Assembly: GCA_963682055.1 (NCBI GenBank)
Contig: OY821740.1
Location: 32,442,795-32,506,794 of the forward strand
Origin: Primula veris
Lineage: Eukaryota; Streptophyta; Magnoliopsida; Ericales; Primulaceae
DNA length: 64,000 nucleotides
Direction of reading: 5' to 3'
The notes beneath the pieces were generated by a model. It ran no database searches and was not told the origin of the DNA. It saw nothing but the letters and a program-made list of their open reading frames with translations. A program made the translations under genes and the position numbers. Shown here piece by piece: positions 36,445 through 48,668 of the stretch; within the stretch, counting starts at the first letter, position 1; the number at the start of each line of letters is the position of its first letter.

Positions 36445-39400
36445 TAATTCAGGAAAAGGATACATAAAAGTATGGATTCTTTCATTTTAGTTTTGGTTCT
36501 CATAAATTATGCTGCATTTTCTAATTTTTTTTATACATGAAAAGTTATTTGTTTCCCACGCTATCACATGCCCTTTCTAATTTCATTTGCTAGTAAGCAT
36601 AAATATCGAATACAGATAGCTAGTGTTCTAGTTTTCATTTTTGTTTTCCGTTAAAATCAGGAACCATAAATAGGTTAGTATGGGTTCAAGATCACCTGTG
36701 CCCTCGAGATCACCTATCACAAGGTCACCTATGGCTTCCAGATCGCCACCTGCAGGGTCATTAAGCCCCGTGACAGTGACATTCGTAAAAAGAACAACCT
36801 CGGGCCGATACGTTGATTACTCAATGGACCAATCAAAATCATTTGAAAGCGGTATAGCCAGCGGTGAGTTCAATGACTACACTGTCATGGCGCCCCCGAC
36901 CCCCAACAACCAGCCCATGGACACGAATGTTTTCCAGAGAGTCGAGGAACAATACGTATCTAGCTCCTTGTTCACTGGCGGGTTCAATAGCGTGACCCGG
37001 GCCCACCTCATGGACAAAGTGATTGAGTCTGAGACGACTCACCCCCAGATGGCGGGGGCAAAAGGGTCTTCTTGTGCGGTGAGGGGTTGCGACGGAAAGG
37101 TGATGAGCGACGAGAGAGGAGATGATATCCTCCATTGTGAATGCGATTTCAAGATATGCAGGTTTTATTGCTGGCCCACTGTGATACAATATTAGAGCTT
37201 ATTGATTTTGATATAAAAAGGACTTATTATGATTTTTAAGGAATAGAAAATGTTATACAACCACATGACCTACTATGATGCAATATTAAAGCTCATATAC
37301 CTTTTTATAAGTTATCTGATTGGGTTTGTTTGGTTTCAACTTATAAGTTTAGTTCTGTGTGCTTAAAAGTTGAATTACATTTGGTTGAGCTGCTAAAAGT
37401 CTATCCTTTTGTGAGTTTTGTCCCGAATGCACAGAAGATAAAGGTGGACGAACATAGATGTTTTTCCTGAAAACAAAGAAAACCAGCTAATTTACTTTAA
37501 AGCTGCATCGAAATTTTCTCTTTGAGAAAGAATGAAACTCTTTTCAACTCAAAAATCAATATATGGTCTCTATAAGATAATTAACAACTTCTCGACAGGG
37601 ACTGTTATATCGACTCTGTGAAGATCGGCAATGGGCTCTGCCCTGGGTGTAAAGAGCCTTATAAGGAGACCGATTTGGACGAGAACGCTGTGGATAGTAA
37701 CAAAATGCCGCTATCTTTACCTCCAGCGGGGATCTCAAAGACGGAAAGGAGATTGTCTTTGATGAAGCAGTCCAAGGGAGCACCAATGAAGAGCCAGGCA
37801 ACTACGGATTTTGATCATAACCGTTGGTTGTTTGAGAGTAAGGGCACTTATGGGTACGGAAATGCAATATGGCCAAAAGACGACGTCGAAAAGGACAAAA
37901 ATGATCCAGATGCGGCGCCATCGGAACTCCTTATTAAGCAATGGAAGCCACTGACTCGGAAGTTGAAGATTCCGGCTGCCGTTTTGAGCCCATATCGGTA
38001 CTACCAAAATACTTCTTTCTTAAATTCTTTTCAGGTTATTAATATTAAGTGCTTGTTTGGTTTCAAATTTTGCACAGTCTTTTCTATGTATTCATGTTTG
38101 CTTATGACTTAAACCACATTTGATTGTTCGGCTAGTATCTTAAGTTTTTTGGATTTTTCCTCGTCAACAATTAGCCCTGTTAGCTGCTTAAAAGATGCAA
38201 CAAATAAAGTCTTAACAAGCTAATTACTAGCTGATACATTGGTCACATAAGCACATTTCTGGTTATTACTCAAGCTAGTATAACTAACAATTTCCCTGAT
38301 CTGCTTAATTCTGGAATATGCTTATCTTCTTTCTATCTTTTCCGGTCATTGATTTTAAGGGTCTTTGCTTTCGACTTTTGAACTTAAGAGTTTTCCATAA
38401 AAGAAAAATTCTTACAAGATGACCTACATTTGCTTGTTCAGTTAATATTCTAAGTTTAAAGGTTTTTTTTGTTGAAAAAAGAAGTTAAAAGCTGGTAGAA
38501 GTCAATTTTTTTCTCAGCATCAATTATACATGCAGTTGCTTACAAGTTGCAGAAAATCTAGCCTTAACAAACTTTCATTAGTAACAATGACTTCCAACCG
38601 GTATCTTCTAGATTGTATTGGCTATTAGATATATTCCAATTGGTTTCGCGATGCTATATCCATGTTAATAATAAGCCATATCTAACGAGTTTCCTGTTTT
38701 CATACGGTGTGAGGTTTGCTAATTTCTTGAATATATGACTAATTGAATATGCATCCAAATTATTTGTACAAAGATACTTGAAACATTTACAACTTACAAG
38801 TATCGATGACTAATAAGTGTTTTTACCCTTTTTAATGCTCAGGCTCCTCATATTTGTCCGTGTCATCGTCTTAGGACTATTCCTCGAATGGAGAATCACA
38901 AACCCAAACGTAGACGCATATTGGCTATGGCTCATGTCCATAATCTGCGAACTCTGGTTCGCTTTCTCGTGGTTACTCGACCAGCTCCCCAAACTCTGCC
39001 CCGTAAACCGGTCCACTGACCTAACCATCTTAAAAGAGAAGTTTGAAACCGCCGGGCCCCACAACCCCACTGGAAAATCGGACCTCCCATACCTCGACAT
39101 ATTTGTTTCCACAGCTGACCCAGAAAAAGAGCCACCACTCGTGACCGCCAATACGATATTATCTGTATTAGCAGCTGATTATCCGGTTGAGAAGCTTGCT
39201 TGTTATGTGTCGGATGATGGAGGTGCGCTTTTGACGTTTGAGGCAATGGCAGAAGCTGCGAGTTTTGCTGATTTGTGGGTCCCATTTTGTAGGAAACATG
39301 ATATAGAGCCCAGAAATCCAGAGAGCTATTTTAGTCTAAAGAGGGATCCGTATAAAAACAAGGTGAGGCCGGAGGAAATAAGCGGTGATACGATATTTTG

Positions 39401-42400
39401 CTCCTTTGCAAATATATACCTCAGACTTTTGTTTAAAAGCTTAAAATCTGGGTAGCATATGGTTGAACAAATTATAAACCAAATTTACTAAATAAGGTAG
39501 AAGTGTTACATTTGGCTTAAAATTTGAGCTTTTCTGGTTTTACGGTCTGAAAAGACTACAACTTCAAGCTTCAGGCTGTATGCATCCAGAGTTTTACTTT
39601 ACCTCAACAACCTCATATTGACAAAAAAAAAAAGTAAAAAAAAACATAACTTCATAATCAAGTTTAGGACTTATAAGTCCCTCCACTCCCCACCTATACT
39701 AACAAAAAAATCATTTGGGTTCTTCCGTGGTGGGGACGAATTTCATGACAAATGGAGGTTGTTATCTCCCGTTTTGCAAAACAAAACAACAAAACAATTC
39801 ATTTTTAGGATGCTATTCACTCTTCTAGTTTCATCATTTTTTGTTCTTGACCCCAGCATATTAACAAAAATAGAAGTACCTTATTTCACCAGGTAAGGAC
39901 TGATTTTGTGAAGGATCGGAGACGGGTCAAGCGGGAGTACGACGAGTTCAAGGTCCGTATCAACGGGCTTCCTGAAGCCATTAGGCGTCGTTCTGATGCG
40001 TACAACGTGCGGGAAGAAATCAAAGCCATGAAGAGTCAGAGGGAAAAAGGCGACGATGGGTTGTTGGAGCAGATAAAGATTGCCAAGGCAACTTGGATGG
40101 CTGACGGGACCCACTGGCCTGGTACGTGGACTTCTCCCGGTTCTGAGCATTCAAAGGGTGATCATGCTGGAATCATTCAGGTATAACCATTGTTCCATCT
40201 AGTTTTGAAACTTTTATGTCACAAAACTGACCTTGAACCTGGCTAAACATGTATGCAATGGGCTTGTTTGGTAAAATTACCTATTGTACTTCTTACATAT
40301 AAGAAACAAATAAATATGTTTGTAGTACAAACTAGTTTCACTACTGCTCATTTATTTTTGCAGTTTACCAAACTGGCCTATGAATACCTATAAGTATATA
40401 ATAGATATTTTTTCTAGCTTCATCATATAATTACACTTTTATACTTATAAAATGGTACCAAACAAGTACTACAGCTTATAATGAGAAAGAAAACAAAGAA
40501 GAAACTGTGATTAAAATCTAATTACCCATACCAAACAATCCATGAATTCGAATACTTCGAAAATGGTCCATGGATAACACTTCTAGGTTACAATCCTGAG
40601 CTAGTGGCTATTTGATAAATGTTAGGTAATGTTGAAACCACCTAGCGACGAGCCACTAAACGCGACGACACCAGAATCCAACCCCATCGACCTGACTGAA
40701 GCTGATATCCGTCTCCCAATGCTGGTCTACGTGTCACGCGAGAAACGCTCTGGGTATGACCACAACAAAAAGGCCGGAGCAATGAACGCTTTAGTCCGAT
40801 CCTCGGCCATAATGTCTAATGGCGCCTTCATCTTAAACCTTGATTGTGACCACTACATATATAACTCTCAAGCGTTACGTGAGGGCATGTGTTTTATGAT
40901 GGACCGAGGGGGTGATCGACTTTGTTATATTCAGTTCCCACAGAGGTTTGAGGGGATTGATCCTTCAGACCGTTATGCTAACCATAACACAGTATTTTTC
41001 GATGTAAATATGCGGGCCTTGGATGGGCTTCAGGGCCCAGTCTACGTCGGTACAGGTTAGCGTCTTGTTACTAATTCCATGAATTTTTTTAACTCTGTTC
41101 TTTAACACCGCTAATTTCGTAAGGACTGTATCAATATATAGAGTGTGAAACCGTAGTTAAAGCATTGTGTGCAAGAACTTCACTTAAGACTTAAGATTAA
41201 GGATCGGCATTTAAAGCTTAAGTTTTGCTAAATATGCTTTACAATTCATGTTTTTGTCTTTTGGGTATGGCAGAAAAATATCAAACATTAAGCTTTGTAT
41301 ATTTGGGAGTGCAAAAAGCACACATCAAGGCATAAGTTAAGCTTATTTTGCATTCCAATACAAAACGTAACGATTCCTTTTGCCAGTAAAAGCGAGCTTC
41401 AAAGTACTTGGAAGTGAATATTCTTGAAACAGATATTTATAATATTCTTCAACAGGTTGCCTTTTCCGGAGGTTTGCTTTGTATGGATTCGACCCTCCCC
41501 GATCAAAAGAGTACCAGTCTAATTCCTGCTGCGGTCCTCGTCGTAAAAAATCCACAAAGCTCCACTCTTCCGAAGAAAACCAATCCCTTCAAACAGGAGA
41601 CTTAAGCGGCGAAATGAACATTTCCCAATTTCCCAAAAAATTCGGAAATTCCAACATTCTCATCGATTCTATTCCTGTAGCAGAATTCCAAGGTCGTCCC
41701 CTTGCAGACCACCCAGCTGTTAAAAACGGACGACCACCAGGCGCCTTAACCCTCCCCCGTGACCTACTCGATGCATCCACTGTGGCCGAGGCTATTAGTG
41801 TAGTTTCATGTTGGTATGAGGATAAAACCGAGTGGGGCACTCGTGTTGGGTGGATTTACGGGTCTGTTACTGAAGACGTATTGACGGGTTTTCGAATGCA
41901 CAACCGAGGGTGGAAATCGGTGTATTGTGTCACTAAAAGAGATGCTTTTCGTGGGACCGCCCCGATTAATCTCACCGATAGGCTTCACCAAGTCCTCCGC
42001 TGGGCAACGGGGTCGGTGGAAATATTTTTTTCACGTAATAACGCCATTTTAGCAAGCCCGAAAATGAAAATTTTGCAAAGGATCGCTTATCTGAATGTTG
42101 GTATATATCCGTTCACATCGATTTTCCTCATCGTCTATTGTTTCCTACCTGCACTTTCGCTCTTTTCCGGACAGTTCATCGTTCAATCTCTTGATGTTAC
42201 ATTTCTCGCATATTTACTGGCGATTACCATAACACTTTGTTTGCTCGCCATCTTGGAAATCAAATGGTCGGGAATTAATCTAGAAGACTGGTGGCGAAAC
42301 GAGCAGTTTTGGCTAATCGGTGGAACAAGTGCTCATTTAGCTGCTGTTTTACAAGGCTTATTAAAGGTTATTGCGGGGATAGAAATCTCGTTTACCTTGA

Positions 42401-43508
42401 CTTCAAAAGCTTCTGGAGATGAAGACGATGAATTCGCGGATCTTTATGTTATAAAATGGACTTCTCTGATGATTCCACCTATCGTGATCATGATGACGAA
42501 CTTGATTGCAATAGCGGTTGGGATTAGTCGAACGATATATAGTAGAGTACCTCAATGGAGCCGATTATTAGGAGGGGTGTTTTTTAGCTTTTGGGTTTTG
42601 GCTCATTTATACCCTTTTGCAAAAGGCCTTATGGGGAGAAAAGGACGAACACCTACGATAGTGTTCGTTTGGTCGGGACTTATTGCTATCACTATTTCGC
42701 TTCTCTGGGTCGCGATTAACCCTCCCGACGGAGCTTCTGGAATTGGAGGAAGCTTCAAGTTTCCATGGTAAATTTCATTTGTTTTTCGTATACTTAACTA
42801 ACGGTGACGGGTATTCCAAATTCTGCTTCATTTTTTCCTCCTCTAGCAATTATAGAGGATCTTGCAAGTGTGTTGTATATGTTGGGAATGTTATTATACG
42901 ATTATTTAGAGATGCCGACGTTGAATATAGATATTTGTTGTAATTTGTAAACAGTTTTCAATTGTAAACTGGATGCATTTCAGAGCAAATTTATTTTGTT
43001 GTATTTGTGTGTGGCATTAGCTTGACACAGTAACATACCAATATTCGTTTGTGACTTACAAAACACACGAAGCAAATAATGATGTTCTTCGAACTCGGAT
43101 TGCTACGAAAACAAAATATCTTATTCGAATTCGAGTTTTAATCGACTCAAAAACTGGAAACTGGTACTTTGTCTGGCTTCAGCTTTTGGAGAGAATAAGC
43201 ATCTTACAGTACTTGAGACCAAGAATGAAGCAATATCGGCTTCAAAGCTGATCAACCAGGAACTCTGCGCGTCAAAACAAGTGATTATAATCACGTGTGA
43301 CCCCCAGAGTACACCATTATGGTACCTTCTTGCTCTAACAATACCTGTTTAGCCTTAATCCTGAACAAATACGATCCATCTCGGGAATGAGTTAAACCGG
43401 GATACCATACATTTTTTAGTCGACTCTTGAGAAATGCAGAAACAATTTGGAACTTACTTGAAAGAAATAGCGAACAAAAGGAAACGAATGGAGGGAGCAT
43501 TAAGTAAC
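36445..43508 (+). repeat. Segmental duplication, CSLD unit copy A
   Basis: The segment from TTAATTCAGGAAAAGGATAC (36445) to GAGCATTAAGTAAC (43508) recurs at 49096-56153 in the same orientation. It covers the whole gene, introns and about 740 bases 3' of the stop. Differences are scattered substitutions and small indels. The 5' breakpoint lies 235 bases before the ATG, so copy B lacks the more distal promoter. Confidence 0.95.
36680..42771 (+). CDS. CSLD4: Cellulose synthase-like D (CSLD1/CSLD4 group), intact copy A
   Basis: Six exons: 36680-37161, 37599-37997, 38843-39362, 39893-40180, 40626-41055, 41456-42771. All are GT-AG and in phase, encoding 1144 residues, within the family's usual size. 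The order is a Ser/Arg/Pro-rich head (SRSP repeats), a CSLD-specific segment ([20 protein letters not shown]), a RING-like zinc finger ([31 protein letters not shown]), two TM segments (about 295-345), the glycosyltransferase core, and six C-terminal TM segments. Catalytic motifs are intact: SDDGG (about 417-421), DCD (636-638), TED (845-847), QVLRW (885-889). It is a processive GT2 enzyme of Golgi/plasma membrane making beta-1,4-glucan in tip-growing cells. Closest recalled relatives are Arabidopsis CSLD4 and CSLD1, needed for pollen tubes. The assignment to D is secure; the CSLD4 label is by similarity only. Confidence 0.95.
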
Positions 43509-43735
43509 CATATAGAATAGTGAAAATCATACTAATTCAGACCCAAGACAAAGATCAGAAACAGGATAGAATAAAATGTAAGAAGAAAAAACAAAGACGT
43601 TTAAATCTCACTTACAATAACCTAATAGAGGAGTAAGGAGAAACAAGACTCCACAAAACAAACTATAGCAAACTTATTGCAAGCTTGAGGGAAGTCTAGT
43701 CTTTCAAATCTATTTTCCTTTCCCATTCCTTTCTT
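42772..43735 (-). pseudogene. 3' flank of CSLD-A, with last remnant of an F-box gene
   Basis: After the CSLD stop, 43036-43290 is homologous to the flank of the Gnk2 genes (47503-47745; 59690-59935). The part from 43290 to about 43735 is homologous to 48235-48720. At 48669 the latter enters the C-terminal codons of an F-box remnant on the minus strand; here the corresponding codons (about 43680-43735) are altered and then the similarity stops. So this is untranslated or broken F-box sequence, not a gene. Confidence 0.5.
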
Positions 43736-45340
43736 CAGTCTGTCTTCGGTCACCGGTAGTCACTCGGAAGTTCTGATTATACTAACTTTATATTAACTAA
43801 ATTCACAACCTCATATATAGAGTACAAAAAACATCCATGACTTCATTTCTCATCAAAATCATACTTAAACTACTATCTGAACCAAGGTATTACACTAAAT
43901 TACAATCTTGAATTTCATTACTATCTGCACCAAGGTATTATACTCTCTCTTTATCCTTTCAAGTCAATTCACTTTTTGGAGACAGAGAGCTGATCCTATT
44001 TCATTATGTTGAGGTCTTCTGTAAATTTCATTATAAAGTTCTCTATCAAGTGTTATGGAAGGCTAATTTTCCGGGAGTTTGGCCTGTAAAAAATTTCTAT
44101 AAAAATTAAAAACATCTCATTTTCCCCATCCTATACAAATCATAATGCTATAATAATTAAAAGGTATGTGATTAATTAGCTAATTTATAAAAACAAAGCA
44201 AAAACAATATAAAAAACATTTTTTTTTTATCAATCTACAATAAAATTGCAAAGATAGAAATAGAAACTTTATTTTTTTTTAATTTTTGCTTTAAATTTGG
44301 ATAATTTAATTATATAAAATTTTTAGTATAACAAACTCAAATTAGTATAGTTCTATTGATTACAGTTGGATTATATAAATAAAGAGAAGAAAATGTAAAA
44401 ATATTTAAAGATATAAAAAAACATGAGCACTCACAAGTCACAAAACATTTTATAAATGAAAGTTTTACATATTGCACCACGAAACACATTGAAACCACAA
44501 TCAAAATATAACTAATGTGTTCTCTCTCCTGTAATATCTTTCTTTTTTCAGATGTAGAACCGACATGTTAACTTATGACAACCGACAAAGGGGATTTCAC
44601 TTTTACTTCTAAAAATAAATATGAAAACTAGCTCCAAGCAATTAAACAGCCACTTTAGTCGACTTCTGTGAGCATGCATAACTATCTTAAAACTAGAACA
44701 TGCAAAGTTTGTTAAGTTTTATTTTCTTGGCATTGAGAGATAGATGGTGGAGAAAATGTTATCCAGGCTTGATTACCCCATAACTATAGAACGCAAAGGT
44801 CCATTTAGAAGATTGTGTAATCAGTGTGGGAAACATATGTCCGAATTTCCATGTCCGAATTTTCCGAGTCTAGTTATACGTTTTCAGTTTCAACTACAGT
44901 TGTAACCACATTTGCAACTCATAAATATAATAAAGTTAATAAAAAAACATTGAACACGAGACGTTTTTAAACGCAGTTCGACATGATTACCTTGTCTATA
45001 TCTCCGGAGGCCTTACTCGGTTTTATTGATATTAAAAGGACAATGATAAGACTCGAGACGCACAATACCATGACTTTCTCGTATATTACCATCTCTAAAT
45101 CACAACTATCAATCTCTAATGGCATCCCGCCACGATCTTTTTAAGTTTGTTTCTCTCTCATATACAACGGGTGTTGCTGATCTATAATATCAGTATATCT
45201 ACATTGTATTCAATACATGAAATATTAAATACTAATAATCTTTATATATAACATTTACAAAAGATTATAGCTTACTAATTAATAAAATATTTCTTTTATT
45301 TTATTTCCTTACCCTCATAATTTTTTTATTATTTTTTTTA
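43736..45340. other. AT-rich spacer with LTR-like debris
   Basis: No gene is seen. About 44830-45180 carries sequence resembling plant copia termini (ACGAGACGTTTTTAAACGCA, TATCTCCGGAGGCC, TTTCTCTCTCATATAC). A related block (GTTGCAACTGAATTTACAAC) is at about 57090 in the other spacer. The rest is low-complexity AT sequence. Confidence 0.4.
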
Positions 45341-46297
45341 GTTGGAAGTTATTGAATATAGAATGAGATAATAACCATCCCTACACCTGTTGTCAGTTTA
45401 TCCCCCTATCTCTTGGAAATTGTTAGCCGCCCCAATCGACTCCACAGGTGGTTGTGAAGAAACATAAAGTTCTTGAATATCAAATGAGATAAGAACGGCC
45501 CTACACCTTATCTCCCTTCTAAGATCTCTTGGAAAATTGTTAGCCGCCCCAATCGACTCCAAAGGGCAATCACTAGTATTCTTTTTTAGACGTGGGAGAA
45601 TCTCATGCCTACATTTTATTTGCCAAGAAACGGATGCTGTAAAATAATATTTGAGTTATTAAGAGTCAAAATCTATCATAAAATAATTGATACAAAACCG
45701 TCACAAAAACCGTCGTTAATAAACTCGTAACAAAAAATACCTTCACTAATTCCGTCGCAATTTGGGTATTTTTTTTTTTTTCTAATGAAAAGTTATTGAA
45801 TATAAAATGAGATAATAACGGTCCCTACACATGCATATTTTTTTTACATATGCAATTTACTCTAAGCTGCCAAATTTTATTTATTTTTTCTTTCATTTTC
45901 TTCTGTGATTTCGTTTTTCTGTTATTTCGTTTTTATATATCAAAAAAAATTTCAATTTTACCTAAAAATTTTCTCAATTTTATCAAAAAAAAAACTCTAA
46001 CCATCAGCCATCAACCATCAAATTCATTCATATATCAAATTAATATATTTTTTTATCAAAACAACATCATTCTACCACTATAATTATTCCTAATTTTACC
46101 AAAAAAAACATCTCCCAATTTATCCAAAAATAAACTTTCTCAATTTTACCAAAAAAAACCCTAACCATCGACCATCAAACTCCTTCATATATCAAATTAA
46201 TATATTTTTTTTTAAATCAACATCACTCTACTACTATATTTATTCTTAATTTAATAAAAAAAAACATATCTCAATTTATCAAAATAAAATATTGAAA
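45341..46297 (+). repeat. Repeated Gnk2-promoter fragments, spacer A
   Basis: The motif CTTGGAAATTGTTAGCCGCC, then CCAATCGACTCCA and CAATCACTAGTATTCTTTTTTA, occurs at about 45410-45450 and 45528-45595. Its counterpart in the functional Gnk2-A promoter is at about 46405-46465. TTGAATAT.AAATGAGATAA, ACGG.CCCTACAC precede the copies (45350, 45475, 45795). Tandem duplication of the promoter region is the simplest explanation. The stretch 45890-46290 is AT-rich, with internal repetition (AACCATCAACCATCAAATTC and variants). Confidence 0.75.
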
Positions 46298-46490
46298 TAT
46301 GTTTTATTTTGACAACTGACACTAGAAGTGAGATTCTCAATCAATTAAATTGCATACGTAACAAAAATCCCCACACATGTCGTCATTTATCCCCCTTTGA
46401 AATATCTCTTGGAAATTGTTAGCCACCCCAATGGACTCCAAAAGACAATCATTAATATTCTTTTTTAAATTGGAGGAAAAATCTCAAACC

Positions 46491-46499
46491 TATATATAG
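46491..46499 (+). promoter_or_regulatory. TATA box of Gnk2-A
   Basis: TATATATAG lies 80 bases before the ATG, a typical plant spacing that predicts a leader of about 50 bases (ACCAACTCAGAGTTGTCATC region). The same box lies at the same distance in copy B. Confidence 0.75.
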
Positions 46500-46570
46500 T
46501 AGGTACCAACTCAGAGTTGTCATCAGTACAAAATCATCAGTTAAAACTTTTAAATACTACTAGATCTCAA

Positions 46571-46936
46571 ATGGCTTTTCGCATGCAAAATACACTGGTT
46601 CTTTCATTTTTCCTCATAGCCTTGGTTTTAACTCCAACTAGTGCCAAAATTTGTAATGGCTCAAGTAACTCCAAAATTGGAGGTGTCAAACGACCACTTC
46701 TCAATGACTTGATCAATGACGCAGTAGCAAATGGTAACCATGTCTCAAAGTTCTCAAGGACCGGAAATGGTATCACTCTTTACGGCTTTGCTGCTTGTGA
46801 TAATGGTTCTTCACCCGATAACTGTAGAAATTGCCTCAACTCTGCTAGAGGTGACCTAAACAGTTGCGGCAACGCAGTGGGAGCGCAAACTAGTATTGCC
46901 GGTTGCACCATGAGGTACGAATCTTACTACTTTTAG
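46571..46936 (+). CDS. Secreted Gnk2-domain (DUF26) antifungal-like protein, copy A
   Basis: A single exon of 121 residues starting at the first ATG after the TATA box. Residues 1-25 are a signal peptide (hydrophobic VLSFFLIALVL, cleavage after PTSA). The mature part is one Gnk2-homologous domain with six cysteines (28, 76, 85, 88, 99, 112), including the signature C-X8-C-X2-C (CDNGSSPDNCRNC) and the end CTMRYESYYF. Ginkgo ginkbilobin-2 is a mannose-binding antifungal protein of this fold, and related domains form plasmodesmal proteins and cysteine-rich receptor kinases; this one has no TM or kinase, so it is apoplastic. Of the three mannose ligands known in Gnk2 (Asn11, Arg93, Glu104), Asn (29) and Glu (117) are kept, but Arg is Gln (106), so lectin activity is uncertain. 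It is identical in sequence to the copy at 58770. Confidence 0.93.
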   Translation: MAFRMQNTLVLSFFLIALVLTPTSAKICNGSSNSKIGGVKRPLLNDLINDAVANGNHVSKFSRTGNGITLYGFAACDNGSSPDNCRNCLNSARGDLNSCGNAVGAQTSIAGCTMRYESYYF

Positions 46937-47753
46937 TAATATGGCGATCCAAAAAAAAATGTTTGCTGGTACTGATGAAAAGGGTTGATACATTGTCCCA
47001 ATGCTCGTCTTTTGTTGTTGTTGTCGTGTCTTTGTTTTCTCAGCTTGTTTCTCATGTTCTGCTCACTACTTGAGAACAACCAATAATGTACTGTAATAAA
47101 ATAATTGGAAACTCTGAAGTGTGATTGTTTTGGAGTTAATGTATGATATGTATCCGAAATAAGGGTGGTGATGTATCAACTCAAGTAATGAAAATTGTTT
47201 TGGTGTTGTCATTGTTGATTATGTTATTTTATTTGAGTTTCACTTGTTATTTGTTCTCCATGTTGTAACTTGTAAGCGTGTCAACTTTACACCGCACTAT
47301 TTTATTTTCTTTAACAATCGAAGTTGGTAACAGCTATATACGTACTGTACATATTACATTGTAGAGGGTAAGATTCAAGAAGTTCTTTGGATTTATTATT
47401 GTGTTTACTTGTCAAATAATTGTTATTATTCAAAATACAATCTATAACTAAAGCACAAAAGAATGTTAGTGTAAAAAAATATAGTTAAAGCTAATACCTA
47501 TATTAGTTTGTGACTTATAAAACATGCGAAGCAAATAATGTTGTTCTTCGATCTCGAATTGCTAAGAAAACAAAATATCTTATTTGAATTCGAGTTCTAA
47601 TTGTCTCAAAAACTGGAAACTATTACTTTGGCTGGTCTGGCTTCAGTTTTTGGAGAGAATAAGCATCTTACTTGAGACCAAGAATGAATCAACATCGGCT
47701 TCAAAGCTGATCAACCAGGTAATGTGTGTGTGAAAGCAAGTGATAACAATCAT

Positions 47754-48200
47754 TGTTTTAAACATCACGCTATGTTGCGCTAAAGTTTGAAAAAAAAACG
47801 CTATGATAAACCGTTATTCGGATGAAAAAGCGCTAAATGCGCGCTATAGGGACTAATAGCGCAAATAGCGTAGTGTGTAGCGTAAATAGCGGGTGCAGTC
47901 TATTTTTTTTTTTTTTTTTGCAGTCAAAATTTTAATGAAATTATTAGAGTATAAAGGGAATTGAACTTCAAAACTATTGCAAACAAAGTAAATGCTCTAC
48001 CATCTTAATTAAAATCACTTTATGATTATTAGTTACAAATTTTTATATATATTTAGTTAATTTTAATTAGATGTTCTGAATTTAGTGATATATTTAGGCA
48101 AAAAAATATTACACCGCAAATCGCTATGTAACAATGTTATTTACGTTTTTAACGCTTCTCTCGAAAAAACGCTGCGTTAGCGATAACGTTATTTAAAACA
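47754..48200. mobile_element. Non-autonomous element in the 3' flank of Gnk2-A
   Basis: The ends TGTTTTAAAC and TTTAAAACA are inverted, followed inwards by CGC-rich motifs (GCGCTAAATGCGCGC; AACGCTGCGTTAGCG). The homologous flank of CSLD-A (around 43272-43300) reads straight through, lacking the roughly 450 bases, which supports an insertion. On the minus strand it contains a tRNA-like stretch (GGTAGAGCATTT at about 47991-48002, then AGTTCAATTCCC at 47957-47968) followed by a poly-A run (47904-47921), so a SINE-like sequence may be nested in it. Confidence 0.6.
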
Positions 48201-48668
48201 TAGAGTACAATTGGGTGTGTCTTACCCCAGAGTACACCAATATGGTATCTTCCTCCAGAAAAGGAGTAAAGAAATAGGAGCTATGAGAAAACTGTGACTC
48301 ATCCCTGTGCTAACGATACCTGTTAAGCCTTGATCGTAAACAAATATATTTGATCCTTCTCGGGAACAAGGTAAACCGAGATACCATACATTTTTTAGTT
48401 GACCTTTAAGAAATGCAGAAACAATTTGGAACTTACTAGAAAAAAATAACGAACAAACGGAAACAGATGGAGGGAGCAGTAAGTAAACCTTATAGAACAG
48501 TGAAAATCAAACTAATTTCAGATTCCAAGACAAAGATCACGATAAACAGGACAGTATAGTATGTAGGTAGGGGGAAAAAGACGTTTAAATCTCACTTGTA
48601 ATAACTTAGCAGAGGACTAACCGACTTAAGGAAAAACAAGACTCCGCACAAAGCAATCTATAGCAACC

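Larger units (their letters stand above)
32688..36679. other. Intergenic region between DAD1 and CSLD-A
   Basis: This holds the DAD1 3' untranslated region (probably to about 32840), two tandem duplications listed separately, and the CSLD-A promoter and leader. No protein gene is supported. A 14-bp perfect palindrome AAAAGCCGGCTTTT is at about 35040. A 25-bp tandem pair (ACAAGTTCTAATAAGAATTT) is at about 36085-36135. TATATAG at 36038-36044 is a possible CSLD-A TATA box. CTAG|gtaatt at about 36294 and TTCAG| at about 36452 could bound a 5' UTR intron. Confidence 0.5.
46298..48219 (+). repeat. Segmental duplication, Gnk2 unit copy A
   Basis: From ATATGTTTTATTTT (46298) to ATTGGGTGTG (48219) this is almost identical to 58496-60409. 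It includes promoter, coding region, 3' flank and an embedded transposon-like element. The few differences include a 10-base indel near 47053-47065 and single bases. Confidence 0.95.

Noticed and set aside
36839..37189. Antisense frames over CSLD exons (also 38810-39151, 49490-49840, 51459-51800)
   Set aside because: They mirror constrained coding sequence on the other strand and have no homology of their own.
39363..39455. Open extension of CSLD-A exon 3 beyond its donor
   Set aside because: The frame runs on by chance into the intron; family alignment requires AAG|gtgagg splicing to the exon at 39893.
46517..46570. N-terminal extension of the Gnk2 frame (18 codons)
   Set aside because: It starts at TTG, lies just after the TATA box, and would put residues before a clear signal peptide. 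The ATG at 46571 is the start; the same holds for 58716-58769.
47950..48012. Possible functional tRNA gene
   Set aside because: A- and B-box-like sequences are present, but no acceptor stem or anticodon arm can be folded; treated as a tRNA-derived repeat.
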